From Acetatifactor aquisgranensis (GTDB lineage: Bacteria > Bacillota > Clostridia > Lachnospirales > Lachnospiraceae), in contig NZ_CALPDH010000004.1 of NCBI RefSeq assembly GCF_943193215.1, positions 62,001-126,000 on the forward strand: 64,000 nucleotides of DNA, read 5' to 3'. Shown here one piece after another: positions 17,169-25,680 of this stretch. Position numbers and translations under genes: made by a program. The stretch's first letter is position 1, and the number at the start of each line of letters is the position of its first letter. The notes under the pieces were generated by a model, which was not told where the DNA came from, did no database searches, and was given only the letters and a program-made list of their open reading frames with translations.

Positions 17169-17984
17169 TTAAGACAGCAGCTGTTCCTCATATCTGCTCA
17201 TCATGATGAGGCTGGCTTCGTAGGCATTGAAAGCCTGCACAGCCTGGCGCCTTTCATTCCATGCTTTGATTTCCTGAGTCTGTTCCTGCTGTCTGGCGAC
17301 AATCTGCTTTTTCTGAGTCTGTGTCGTCTGCCGTTTGGCCAGGGCCTTGTCTTTCAGGAACTGCGCATCATCCTTTCGGGCGAACACTTCCTTTGTCAGC
17401 CGGACCTGCTCCAGCCGGCGTTTCGTGAGCTGGCTCTTCAGGTACTTATCCTGCAGCATCTTAGCCAGGGCGCGTTTTTTCAGGTATTCTTTCAACAGCT
17501 TTTTCCTCCGGGCCCTCTTCGCCTGCTCGGCGGCAAGCCGTCTCCTTTCGGCGGCGCGCTTTGCCGGACAGTTATCCTGGAGCCCCAAAGTGTATGTCCG
17601 GCATTTGTCCCAGTCCTCGTCGATATGGATGAAAGCCAGTTTCGGAGGGCCTCCGCCGAAATTCGTCGCCTTGTTTTGGGCGATATATTCCAGGACCCTC
17701 TGCTCATACAGCGGGTCATTCTGCATTCTCCGATAGGCTGCGTCCGATATATCGATGAACCAGTCCACATGCTTTTGGGAGGGGTGCGTATATAAGCCCT
17801 TAATCCGGTCATGGATATACAGCTTGTATTCCGTCAGGGACATATCCTTTGGCGCAAGGCAGAATTTCTCCGCCATGGCATCGGAAAAACTGCTGTCTGT
17901 CTTCTCTTTGCCGCCCACAGAAGCGCTTTGCATATTGCCGTAACCAGTGCCTGCGGCGTAGCCTGTATCAATTGTGCCTGCCAT
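17169..17984 (-). CDS. Hypothetical Lys/Arg-rich protein with long coiled-coil C-terminus
   Basis: 271 residues from ATG 17984, preceded by GGGGGAA. The N-terminus is Gly/Tyr-rich and has FSDAMAEKF, then a short folded region (MSLTEYKLYIHDRI, WFIDISDAAYRRMQNDP, IHIDEDWDK). From about residue 155 on the protein is a very basic, alanine-rich helix with KRAAERRRLAAEQAKRARR, predicted coiled coil. I do not recognise a function; related Lachnospiraceae proteins with the DAMAEK start and P-x-YE-x-VL motif exist as uncharacterised families. The basic rod could bind nucleic acid or be a structural linker. It has no signal peptide. Confidence 0.6.
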   Translation of the reverse strand: MAGTIDTGYAAGTGYGNMQSASVGGKEKTDSSFSDAMAEKFCLAPKDMSLTEYKLYIHDRIKGLYTHPSQKHVDWFIDISDAAYRRMQNDPLYEQRVLEYIAQNKATNFGGGPPKLAFIHIDEDWDKCRTYTLGLQDNCPAKRAAERRRLAAEQAKRARRKKLLKEYLKKRALAKMLQDKYLKSQLTKRRLEQVRLTKEVFARKDDAQFLKDKALAKRQTTQTQKKQIVARQQEQTQEIKAWNERRQAVQAFNAYEASLIMMSRYEEQLLS

Positions 17985-18095
17985 AACATTTTCCCCCTTT
18001 CCGATGGATATCGCCTTTTTGGTTCTTGCTCTGTATATCGGAGAAAAGGGGGATTTTGCTGATGGCTGTTGGAACAAATTGAATTCAAAATGGCA

Positions 18096-18713
18096 TTAAC
18101 GGATAAAGTGCGTCCAGCAGTGCGCTTCTTTCTCCGGCAGGCCGTAAGTTTCCTTTCCAAGGGCAATGCTCTTCATCAGGAAAGACATGTTCCTTGCCAG
18201 CGTACGCATGGTCTGCAGCCCTTCTTCGTCCTGTGCCGCCTGCCCGGGTTCCCTCCCGTGGATGCTGTTCCAGTACTGGCTGGAGGCGATGGGCATGCCG
18301 CTGATGGTGAAGAACTTGTTCAGTTCATCAAAAGTGGAGGACAGACCGCCTCTCCTGGCTGCCACGACGCTTGCGCCTACTTTCATGGTCTTGTCGAAAT
18401 GGGTGCTGTAGAAAAGCCTTGTGAGGAAAGCTGCCAAAGTGGCGTTGGCAGAGGCGTAATACACCGGGCTGCCCACCACCAGGCCGTCGCAGGCCTCGAA
18501 TTTCGGTGCGATTTCATTCACCAGGTCGCCAAACACGCATTTGCCCTGTTCCGCGCATCTGCCGCAGGCGATGCAGCCCCGGATGTCCTTGCTGCCAATC
18601 TGGATGGTTTCCGTCTCGATGCCCTCTCCGGCGAAGACCTGCTCCATTTCCCGCAGGGCGATGGCAGTGTTGCCGCCTGTCCGGGGGCTTCCGTTGATGA
18701 GTAAGACTTTCAT
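18096..18713 (-). CDS. Flavodoxin-like NADPH-dependent FMN reductase with ferredoxin-like cysteines
   Basis: 205 residues. The FMN phosphate-binding loop GSPRTGGNT is at residues 8-16, and VVGSPVYYASANA gives the second flavin contact. A cluster CIACGRCAEQGKC (about residues 47-59) resembles the iron-sulphur or structural cysteine patch of iron-sulphur flavoproteins. AAGGAGG precedes the ATG. Such enzymes reduce quinones, nitro compounds or metal ions and buffer redox stress. The gene is 111 bp downstream in transcription order of nothing obvious and upstream of 17984 on the same strand. Confidence 0.8.
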   Translation of the reverse strand: MKVLLINGSPRTGGNTAIALREMEQVFAGEGIETETIQIGSKDIRGCIACGRCAEQGKCVFGDLVNEIAPKFEACDGLVVGSPVYYASANATLAAFLTRLFYSTHFDKTMKVGASVVAARRGGLSSTFDELNKFFTISGMPIASSQYWNSIHGREPGQAAQDEEGLQTMRTLARNMSFLMKSIALGKETYGLPEKEAHCWTHFIR

Positions 18714-18936
18714 GATTGCAGTACCTCCTTTTTGGATGATTGTGGAAAAAATATCCTATGTAGCATTGTACCTCATTCGGCGCTGCCAGGCAAGGGCAGC
18801 AGGCTTTAAAATCCGCGCATTCTGTATGCCGCGAAAATCCGGACGGAAAACAGTGCAAGGGGGGGAACATCTGTAACAATCGGCAGGCTGCCGTCATATG
18901 CTAACTATGATCAGGAACTAGGAGAATGCTGACGAT

Positions 18937-20853
18937 ATGGCGATTGGATACTTGACCATACAGGCGCGGACCGCCCATGAGGCCGTTCCGCTGCAGGGAG
19001 TGGATATCAGGATACTGGACGATCAGGGGAACAGCCTTTACCATCTGTTCACGGACGAGAACGGGGAGACCCAGACGGTGCCTCTGGAGACGCTGGATAA
19101 GCGTTTTTCCCAAAATGAGAATTTTACAGGCCTGCCCTATATAGCCGTAAACGTGCTGGCTCAGAAAGCGGGATTTGACAGCCTCTATGTGTCCGCCATC
19201 CCCATTTATGATGGGGAGCGGGCCGTGCTGCCTATGGTGCTTCTGCCCATGCAGCAGACCCGGCGCCGCCCGGAGCAGATGAAGATTTTCGTGGGCAAGC
19301 CCGCCGTGGCCATGCAGGAAGCGCGGAACCAGGAGGGCCCGGCCAGCATCGCAGGGAGTGCCGCGGGGGCACAGGGAGAGGAAAACGGCGCGGAAGGAAC
19401 CGCGGGAGAGGGAACGGAAGATGCCGGAGGGAGGGTGTTGCGCCAGGTGGTGATACCGAACCCCATTACGGTGCATCTGGGCGCTCCCGGCGCCAATGCC
19501 TCCAATGTACAGGTGTCTTTCCCGGATTATGTGAAGAATGTGGCCAGCAGCGAAATCTATCCTACCTGGCCCGACGCGGCATTGCGGGCAAATATTTATG
19601 CCATTATTACGTTTGCTTTGAATCGGATTTACACAGAATGGTACAGGAGCCGCGGATATAATTTCGACATCACCAGCAGCACGGCTTATGACCAGAATTT
19701 CGTGTATGGCCGGGCTATCTATGAATCCATCAGCAGGATTGTGGATCAGATTTTTAATGAATATGTGCGCAGACCGGGACAGATTGCGCCTTATTTCACG
19801 TCCTTCTGCAACGGCACCACCGCCACCTGCCAGGGGATGTCCCAGTGGGGCACGGTGACATTGGCCAATCAGGGCCTTGCGCCTCTGCAGATTCTGCGCT
19901 CCTATTATCCGAAAGATGTGGAGATTGCCCGGACCGATATTGTCACGGGGGCGGTGACCTCCTATCCCGGGACGGCTCTGCGGGAGGGGAGCACGGGGCT
20001 TGACGTGCAGACGATTCAGACCTACCTGAATCGAATCCGGCGCAATTATCCGGCTATTCCTGCCATCACGGATCCGGAGGGGACTTTCGGCAGCAGCACT
20101 AAGGCCGCTGTGACCAAGTTCCAGAGCATCTTCGGGCTGGCAGCGGACGGCATCGTGGGAAAAGCCACCTGGTACAAGATTTCCAGCCTGTACAGCGCGG
20201 TGGCCAGGCTGGCGGAGCTGAACAGCGAGGGCAATACCTTAGGAATAGGGACGGTTCCGCCCAGCGCGGTCCTGCGCCAGGGCTCGCGAGGACAGGATGT
20301 CATCACGCTGCAGTATCTGCTGGATGTGATGTCCGAGTATTACCCTACGGTTCCGGCTCCGGCCCAGGACGGCATCTTCGGCAGCGGCACCAGGCAGTCA
20401 GTGATAGCATTCCAGCGGGCCGTGGGGCTTACGCCGGATGGAATAGTGGGGCAGGCTACCTGGAGAAAGCTCTATGATGTGTACAGAGGGATAGGAGACA
20501 ATGTGCCGGGAACGGGGGGCGGCACCCAGCAGCCCGGCGGAGGCGGCACAGGTGTGCAGGAGTACACTGTCCGGGCCGGGGACAGTCTCTGGTTGATTGC
20601 CCGGAGATACGGCACCACGGTGGAGGCCATCAAGAGCCTGAACGGCCTCACCAGCGACCTGATTAATGTGGGGCAGGTGCTGAAGCTCCCCGCGGGGAGT
20701 ACCGAGGGCTCCTGGGAATATACGGTTCGTGCCGGAGACACGCTGTGGCTGATTTCCAGAAGATTCGGAACTACGGTAGACGCCATCAAGGGCCTGAACG
20801 GCCTGACCAGCGATGTGCTGAATATCGGCCAGGTGCTGCGGATTCCCGGATGA
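18937..20853 (+). CDS. SpoIID/LytB-like protein with two peptidoglycan-binding and two LysM domains
   Basis: 638 residues. Order: an N-terminal beta domain (residues 1-105) and a low-complexity Gly/Ala/Glu linker (about 125-165); a SpoIID/LytB-like region (about 170-335) with CNGTTATCQGMSQWG; two PG_binding_1 repeats (about 340-430 and 445-515) each with GIFGSG or GTFGSS and DGIVG; a glycine-rich linker; and two LysM domains (about 540-585 and 592-638, each AGDSLW or AGDTLW to GQVL). The design points to action on peptidoglycan, probably spore cortex or coat. There is no classic signal peptide, which fits a mother-cell spore protein. TAGGAGA precedes the ATG. Confidence 0.75.
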   Translation: MAIGYLTIQARTAHEAVPLQGVDIRILDDQGNSLYHLFTDENGETQTVPLETLDKRFSQNENFTGLPYIAVNVLAQKAGFDSLYVSAIPIYDGERAVLPMVLLPMQQTRRRPEQMKIFVGKPAVAMQEARNQEGPASIAGSAAGAQGEENGAEGTAGEGTEDAGGRVLRQVVIPNPITVHLGAPGANASNVQVSFPDYVKNVASSEIYPTWPDAALRANIYAIITFALNRIYTEWYRSRGYNFDITSSTAYDQNFVYGRAIYESISRIVDQIFNEYVRRPGQIAPYFTSFCNGTTATCQGMSQWGTVTLANQGLAPLQILRSYYPKDVEIARTDIVTGAVTSYPGTALREGSTGLDVQTIQTYLNRIRRNYPAIPAITDPEGTFGSSTKAAVTKFQSIFGLAADGIVGKATWYKISSLYSAVARLAELNSEGNTLGIGTVPPSAVLRQGSRGQDVITLQYLLDVMSEYYPTVPAPAQDGIFGSGTRQSVIAFQRAVGLTPDGIVGQATWRKLYDVYRGIGDNVPGTGGGTQQPGGGGTGVQEYTVRAGDSLWLIARRYGTTVEAIKSLNGLTSDLINVGQVLKLPAGSTEGSWEYTVRAGDTLWLISRRFGTTVDAIKGLNGLTSDVLNIGQVLRIPG

Positions 20854-20920
20854 CAGGCGCAGGACTGCGGAACCAGGGCATTTTCGCATGGATTGCTGTG
20901 CCGTTATGCAAAATACTAAA

Positions 20921-20960
20921 AGGGAACTGCCGCAGACTATTTTGGATGCGGCAGCTCCCT
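20921..20960 (-). terminator. Terminator of the aldose epimerase gene
   Basis: AGGGA plus CTGCCGCA pairs with TGCGGCAG plus TCCCT, with one mismatched pair. On the minus strand the hairpin is followed by TTTTAGTATTTT, so it serves the epimerase gene; it may also stop transcription from the LysM gene. Confidence 0.75.
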
Positions 20961-21037
20961 GCATGAATTGTTACCGGTTTTCAATTTCTTCGGGCAGAAT
21001 GTCCCGCAGCGCTGCTATAGGGAAATTTATTGCCCTG

Positions 21038-21913
21038 CTAGACTTCGATGGTATAAGAGGCTTTCCAGACCTCGCCGGGCGCAATCTCATTTCCCCACCT
21101 GCGCTCCTCCAGCGTCCCCGTGAAGTCCTCGCCGTCACATCTGCCGTGCCAGGGCTCTATGCACACGAAAGGGGCGATTTTGCCCGAGGGCGACCACACG
21201 CCGAACAGGGGGGCGTCCATGGTGACCTTTACATAGCTGCTCTTATCCGGCCTGCAGAGGGATACGGTGTCCGTCTGGCTGCCCTCAATGACTAATGCGT
21301 CGTGGTCAAACAGGTGATCCGTGAGAGGGAGCTTTCCCTCCTCCAGACGGTAGAGGTCCTTTTTGTCCAAAGCCAGCCCGTTTTCGCTGATTCCGGTGCT
21401 GAGCACCTGGTCTGCCTTGCCGAAATCCAGGAAATATTCGCTGCGGGCCGCGCCCTCTTCGATAGGACAGTTGAAAGCCGGATGTCCGCCGATGGAAAAG
21501 GGAAGAGTTTCCGCGCCGGGGTTCTCCACCTGCCACAGGACAGTGGTTTTGCTCCCCTGGATGCGGTATCCCAGCTTCAGGAAGAATTCATAGGGATATT
21601 TTTCCAGGGTCTTCTCATTGGAGCGCAGCCCGAACCAGATTTCATCCCCGGTCTGAGAGAGCAGAGAGAACTCCATATCCCTGGCGAAGCCGTGCTGGGT
21701 CATGGAATAGGTCCTGCCCTTGGTGCGGTATTCCTTGTTTTTGGTGCTGCCTACGAAAGGGAACAGGATCGGCGAGGTCCGGTTCCAGTATCTGCCGTCT
21801 GCGCACCACATGTACTCGGTTCCGGAGTCTTTCCTCTTCAGGGATTTCAGCTCCGCACCGCGGCTGTCCACAGAGATAGAGATGGCTTCATTTTCTAATT
21901 GGTAAATAGACAT
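21038..21913 (-). CDS. Aldose 1-epimerase family protein
   Basis: 291 residues, galactose-mutarotase-like beta sandwich. Features expected of the family are visible: NRTSPILFPFVG near the N-terminus, GGHPAFN in the middle (catalytic His), and CIEPWHGRCD towards the end (catalytic Glu region). It interconverts alpha and beta anomers of sugars; LacX-like members may act on phosphorylated sugars. AAAGGAGG precedes the ATG. Monocistronic, with its own promoter and terminator. Confidence 0.8.
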   Translation of the reverse strand: MSIYQLENEAISISVDSRGAELKSLKRKDSGTEYMWCADGRYWNRTSPILFPFVGSTKNKEYRTKGRTYSMTQHGFARDMEFSLLSQTGDEIWFGLRSNEKTLEKYPYEFFLKLGYRIQGSKTTVLWQVENPGAETLPFSIGGHPAFNCPIEEGAARSEYFLDFGKADQVLSTGISENGLALDKKDLYRLEEGKLPLTDHLFDHDALVIEGSQTDTVSLCRPDKSSYVKVTMDAPLFGVWSPSGKIAPFVCIEPWHGRCDGEDFTGTLEERRWGNEIAPGEVWKASYTIEV

Positions 21914-21964
21914 TGTGCCCTCCTTTTGCTATGTTTAAGATGCTTATACTTTTTCCTGAGTATT

Positions 21965-21994
21965 ATCATAAGATAGAGCATTGCGCTTTGTCAA
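21965..21994 (-). promoter_or_regulatory. Promoter of the aldose epimerase gene
   Basis: On the minus strand TTGACA (21994-21989) and TATGAT (21970-21965) with an 18-bp spacer, about 50 bp before the start codon. Confidence 0.6.
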
Positions 21995-22184
21995 GGAGCA
22001 GGATAATATCATAGGGAAATTCAAGGTCTACCTGGTCTTATATTGCCGCATAAAGCGACATCTGGCTTGTATCTGACTTTATTTGAGATTTCCTTTCTTT
22101 GCTATTGTGTTCGGGTTATGCTCATTTTGATATCTCCTGGTTACTAAAACAATTAGAACGTCACGCTGGGGAAGCTTTTTTATG

Positions 22185-22237
22185 TTGACAAAACGAAAAA
22201 AGAAATATATAATTCAAACGTGCTACAAATGTAACAC
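22185..22237 (+). promoter_or_regulatory. Consensus promoter with BlaI/CopY-type operator
   Basis: TTGACA (22185-22190) and TATAAT (22208-22213) with a 17-bp spacer match consensus perfectly. Immediately downstream, covering the start site, is GTGCTACAAATGTAACAC (22220-22237), whose core TACA-nn-TGTA (22224-22233) is the operator of BlaI/MecI/CopY repressors. The BlaI-family gene begins 417 bp downstream, so this is probably its autoregulated promoter. Confidence 0.75.
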
Positions 22238-22447
22238 GAAGAAAATAAAAAGATTCCCCTTTCGATTGCCATATTTGAAGACAAAAAGAATAATCTTGCA
22301 GTGCTTGGCGGTGAAATCACGAATGCCTATATTTTTGTCATAGGTCAGGAAGAAAGTCCGGATTCTGAAATGCTGAGTGAAATAAAGGCTCTTGCGGCCA
22401 AAGAGCTCGGAGTGGACATCCAAAATATCTGCCTGGAGTATATATAG
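22235..22447 (+). pseudogene. Start-less coding fragment behind the BlaI-type operator
   Basis: An open frame of 70 codons ending at TAG 22445-22447 with protein-like composition (LAVLGGEITNAYIFVIGQEE, then ELGVDIQNICLEYI) but no start codon before an internal ATG. I do not recognise the family. It sits in the 417-bp leader between a strong promoter and the BlaI gene and may be the remnant of a controlled gene. The remaining 200 bp up to 22653 shows another short open run but nothing assignable. Confidence 0.3.
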
Positions 22448-22653
22448 ATTTCGAATCATTGGCCTGCCCTGATTGAAAAAGGAGGCAGCACAGGAGGGAT
22501 AGGCTTCATCATCCAGGCGGATGCTGACTGTACATTAAGCGATTCATCGGATTTAAAGTAGATTTATGATTATTTCTTCCCATTTGAAAAGATTTACTTA
22601 ATCTTTCCTAAAACTATATTTTCAGAGGAATATCAAATCCATGGAGGATAACA

Positions 22654-23037
22654 ATGCGTGCATTAACCGTTAAGATTTCTGACGCTGAACTTGAGGTAAT
22701 GAGAATACTTTGGCGGGAGAAACAGGCTGTATCGTTCAGCGATATTCGTGCAGAGCTAAGCGATAAAACAGGCTGGGAGAAATCCACAATCGCAACGCTT
22801 TTAAGAAGGCTGCAGAAAAAGGGCGCTATTTCGATTCAGGAGAAAGAGATTCGTTATTATGTGCCGAATATAACAAAAGAAGATTATATCACGCTCAAGA
22901 AAAGGAGCCTGATAGATAAACTTTACGATGGGAGCGCAAAGAATTTTGTTGCGGCTCTCTGCCGAAGTGGAGAACTCACGGAAACGGACATTGATGAATT
23001 AAAGGAGTATTTCCGAATGGGAGACAAGGATAAATGA
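22654..23037 (+). CDS. BlaI/MecI/CopY family transcriptional repressor
   Basis: 127 residues, standard length. The winged helix is clear: ISDAELEVMRILW, GWEKSTIATLLRRLQKKG as the recognition region and IRYYVPNI as the wing, followed by a dimerisation helix pair. GGAGG is 8 bp before the ATG. Such repressors bind TACAnnTGTA operators, one of which sits at 22224-22233, and are released by proteolysis through a BlaR1-type sensor or by a metal ion. No intact BlaR1 or copper ATPase gene follows; instead there is a frameshifted fragment. Confidence 0.85.
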   Translation: MRALTVKISDAELEVMRILWREKQAVSFSDIRAELSDKTGWEKSTIATLLRRLQKKGAISIQEKEIRYYVPNITKEDYITLKKRSLIDKLYDGSAKNFVAALCRSGELTETDIDELKEYFRMGDKDK

Positions 23038-23046
23038 CGATTGAAG

Positions 23047-23351
23047 ATGAAAGCAGAAGAACTTACTGACGACAGATTCGTTAATAACCTTGACGAATAC
23101 ATGTTGCAGTTAAATGATGGGATGATTGCTCCGTATGCCCCGACTGTAGAAGAGTATGAGTCTGCAATCTCATTGTATGGTACAGTTTCGGATCCGTCTA
23201 AGAAATGCAGTAATATTTTCGGGCATAAATGGGGTATTGGGGTAACTGGGTAGAACTTGAGACAATACACCACATAACAGTGCTTGCCATTCCTTGTTCT
23301 GCCTATATATTTTTTCTTTTACAAAAATTCTCGCTTCATAAAACAATATAA
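23047..23351 (+). pseudogene. Frameshifted small protein with CxNIFGHKWG motif
   Basis: ATG 23047 opens a frame that reads through KKCSNIFGHKWG and stops at 23253. Reading one base over from about 23235 restores WGNWVELE and continues to TAA 23351, so the G-D/T-W-G-x-W pattern seen in related Lachnospiraceae proteins is broken by loss of one base. The 3' part is also truncated, meeting the opposite-strand XRE fragment. It begins 9 bp after the BlaI stop and was probably the repressor's operon partner. Confidence 0.4.
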
Positions 23352-23500
23352 AAAGCGTTGCGATTAAGAACCTCAGGTATTCCTTTGCCTGTTTCCCATT
23401 TCGTAATAGCTTGTCTTGATACATTTAATTTTTCAGCAAGCTGTTCTTGTGAAAGGGATGCATGTTGTCGCATGGCTTTAATTTTTTCTCCTAAACTCAT
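23336..23500 (-). pseudogene. Truncated XRE-family (HTH_3) regulator
   Basis: 54 residues from ATG 23500 with AAGGAGG upstream. The helix-turn-helix is complete: MSLGEKIKAMRQHASLSQEQ, LAEKLNVSRQAITKWETGKG. After GIP the expected helix 5 is missing and the frame ends in NRNAFYIVL, consistent with loss of the rest of the protein. It would still bind DNA in principle. Overlaps the end of the frameshifted gene on the other strand. Confidence 0.6.
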
Positions 23501-23544
23501 ATGTTAGTCCTCCTTTTTGTTTTTGCAGGCTCATCATAGCAGTT

Positions 23545-23634
23545 TTATGAGGGATTCACAGTTTTTTGGTTCGGAATAGTGTGGTGCCGGCGGTCTGTCT
23601 CTTGTTTTCGGTTGCTTGCTTCTTTACCGTACAT
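23545..23634 (-). CDS. 29-residue open frame with a good ribosome binding site, part of a diverged repeat
   Basis: ATG 23634 is preceded by AGGAGAG at 7-bp spacing and encodes a very basic peptide with TDRRHHTIPNQK. The same DNA (23562-23634) recurs in diverged form at 62983-63055, next to mobile-element debris, where the frame is broken. It may be the start of a lost element gene. From 23635 to 23908 I see only a possible transposase scrap around 23711-23833 (KDGFTIGDDGVPICREGH), too short to call. Confidence 0.3.
   Translation of the reverse strand: MYGKEASNRKQETDRRHHTIPNQKTVNPS
23562..23634. repeat. Diverged 73-bp repeat, copy A (copy B at 62983-63055)
   Basis: Shares GGAATAGTGTG, then TG-x-TGG/CGG-x-GGTCT-x-TCT and TCTTTAC-x-GTA with copy B; most differences are transitions. 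Both copies lie beside broken mobile-element genes. Confidence 0.55.
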
Positions 23635-23908
23635 GAGCATTCTCTCCTGAACCGCAGCAGGCTTTGCTCGTTGACCTGCGCAGCCTCTCCCTTGCCGGGG
23701 ACGGCACCCCGTCTACACTGCCGCCAGGGAACGCCCGCCCGTATACAAGGACGGCTTCACCATAGGCGACGACGGTGTCCCCATATGCCGGGAGGGACAT
23801 GCCATGGGGCCTTGCCAAAGGCCTCCCGACTAAAAGACGCCCATTGAATTTTTGAACCGAGATGACAAAAGTTATAAAATTATTATTTGATAGAATGATT
23901 TATTTCCT

Positions 23909-23937
23909 GTTGACAAATAACTGATTATGGTGTATAT
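23909..23937 (+). promoter_or_regulatory. Promoter of the GntR/ABC operon
   Basis: TTGACA (23909-23914) and TATATA (23932-23937) with a 17-bp spacer, 29 bp before the GntR start codon. The AT-rich -10 region (GTATATATAAC) is a plausible GntR operator. Confidence 0.65.
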
Positions 23938-23965
23938 ATAACATATAAACAGATGAAAGGTTGGT

Positions 23966-24346
23966 GTGACTGTGAAATTATTGCAGAATTCCGGTGTGCC
24001 CATATACCAGCAGATTGCCGAACAGCTGAAGACGGATATCCTGGCAGGCAAGCTAAAGGAGGGAGATTACCTCCCGTCTATCCGGGGACTGGCGAAAGAC
24101 CTGAAGATCAGCGTCATCACTACCATGAAAGCCTATGAGCTGCTGGAGGCGGAGGGGCTGGTGACGGCTGCCCAGGGGAAAGGCTTCTATGTCAATGCCC
24201 AGGACAACGAGATGTTGAAAGAGCAGCATCTGCGCCGGGTGGAGGAAGCGCTGCAGGAGGCGATTCAGGCAGCGGAGATAGCGGGGATGACAGACGAAGA
24301 GCTGCAAGGGACACTGCAGGCATTATTGCGCATGAAAGAAAACTGA
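23966..24346 (+). CDS. GntR family regulator, YtrA type
   Basis: 126 residues: a GntR winged helix (PIYQQIAEQLKTDILAGKL, DYLPSIRGLAKDLKIS, TTMKAYELLEAEGLV) with the short helical C-terminus of the YtrA subfamily. Start codon is GTG at 23966 with AAAGG at 23956-23960. YtrA repressors control adjacent ABC transporter operons and respond to cell-wall stress. Three ABC genes follow in the same direction. Confidence 0.85.
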   Translation: MTVKLLQNSGVPIYQQIAEQLKTDILAGKLKEGDYLPSIRGLAKDLKISVITTMKAYELLEAEGLVTAAQGKGFYVNAQDNEMLKEQHLRRVEEALQEAIQAAEIAGMTDEELQGTLQALLRMKEN

Positions 24347-24583
24347 GGTGAGCGGGATATGCTGAAAACCCCATGGCGAAAGTGAGGGTGGATTCTGCCT
24401 GAAACTTCAGCGTAGCAGCATGGCAGTAGAAAGCTGATATGCGATTATTTTAGAGGCAAATGGATAAATAGTGCCCGAAGAGACGTATTAATGAATATTT
24501 TTATGCGAAAATAAAAGAAATTGAAAAACAGTTCATACAGTGCCGCGACAGGGAAAAGAGGCACGGACAAAAAGGAGAAAAAT

Positions 24584-25579
24584 ATGAGCGGAAGTAAAAT
24601 AGACACAGAACCAAAAGGAATAATGAAAGAGGAGCATTTCATGAAAGAAAAGCATTCCATGGAAATGGCCGGGGAAAGCGTGCTGCGGGCGCAGAACCTG
24701 CGGAAGAAATACAAGGGTTTTGAACTGTCCATACCGCAGCTTACGCTGCCCAAGGGCTTCGCCACCGCCCTGATAGGAGAGAACGGAGCGGGCAAGACTA
24801 CGCTCCTCAATATCCTCACAGGCATCCGACTGAACTTCAGAGGAGAGATCACCTACTTCGACAGGCCTGGGAAAGGAATCGATGAAAGCGTCCAGGAAAA
24901 AATCGGCTATACCGGCCCGGGCAGCTACTTTCTTCCCCAGTGGACTGTCCGCCAGGTGGAGGAAATCAGCGGACTGCTCTTTGACAATTTCCACAAGGAC
25001 AGATTCCGCCGGCTCTGCGGGGATCTGGGCATAGGCGGGGAACCCGGCGGCAGCTTCGGCAGCCTGCCCTACGGCTCCAAGGAAGTGAAGAAACTGTCCG
25101 ACGGCAATCGGATGAAGCTGATGCTGGCGGCTGTGCTGGCCAGGGACACGGAGCTATTGATTTTGGATGAACCGGCATCCCCCTTAGATCCCCTGATGCG
25201 GGATAAGCTCTGCGACATGATTCGGGAATACCTGGAACAGGGGAACGGAGAGCGCTCAGTGTTCTTCTCCACCCACAATGTGGCCGACATGGAGAACGTG
25301 ACAGACTACTGTCTCATCATGGAGCACGGCAATATCGTGGAACAGGGCTTCGTGGAGGAACTGAAAGAAAAGTACATCTGCGTGAAAGGGGAGGCGTCTG
25401 ACGCGGAGCGGGCCGGGGAAGCGCTGTTCTCCATAAGCAGGAGCGCCTATGGGTTTGAGGGAATCTGCCTGGCCGAGAACCTGGAACGGCTTGTAGGGAT
25501 GGATGTGGCTTTCGAGACGCCCAGCCTGTCCCAGATCTGCGTGGCCGTGATGAAAGCCAATACGAGCCTCAAGCTGTGA
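24584..25579 (+). CDS. ABC transporter ATP-binding protein (YtrB-like)
   Basis: 331 residues. Walker A GENGAGKTT, a diverged signature KLSDGNRMKL, Walker B LLILDEPASPLDP and the H-loop FFSTHNVADME are visible. The start at 24584 follows AAAAAGGAG; a second ATG at residue 20 also has GAGGAG before it. The first 25 residues are polar and poorly conserved looking. It lies 237 bp after the GntR gene; that gap has no gene. Probably exports or senses a cell-envelope compound with the two membrane proteins downstream. Confidence 0.8.
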   Translation: MSGSKIDTEPKGIMKEEHFMKEKHSMEMAGESVLRAQNLRKKYKGFELSIPQLTLPKGFATALIGENGAGKTTLLNILTGIRLNFRGEITYFDRPGKGIDESVQEKIGYTGPGSYFLPQWTVRQVEEISGLLFDNFHKDRFRRLCGDLGIGGEPGGSFGSLPYGSKEVKKLSDGNRMKLMLAAVLARDTELLILDEPASPLDPLMRDKLCDMIREYLEQGNGERSVFFSTHNVADMENVTDYCLIMEHGNIVEQGFVEELKEKYICVKGEASDAERAGEALFSISRSAYGFEGICLAENLERLVGMDVAFETPSLSQICVAVMKANTSLKL

Positions 25580-25634
25580 GCGGACTGACGATTGGAAATA
25601 AGCGAAAAAGAAAATAATGGGGAAAGCTGGACAG

Positions 25635-25674
25635 AGAAAGTAGAAGAAAGTAAGAGAAAGTAAGAGAAAGTAAG
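25635..25674. repeat. Tandem 10-bp repeat upstream of the permease gene
   Basis: Three perfect copies of AGAAAGTAAG (25645-25674) preceded by a near copy (25635-25644), directly before AAGAAAGGG and the ATG at 25681. Copy number would change the distance or strength of ribosome loading. Confidence 0.65.
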
Positions 25675-25680
25675 AAAGGG

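Noticed and set aside
23711..23833. Transposase-like scrap with KDGFTIGDDGVPICREGH
   Set aside because: Only about 40 codons and no clear family signature; mentioned but not annotated as a gene.
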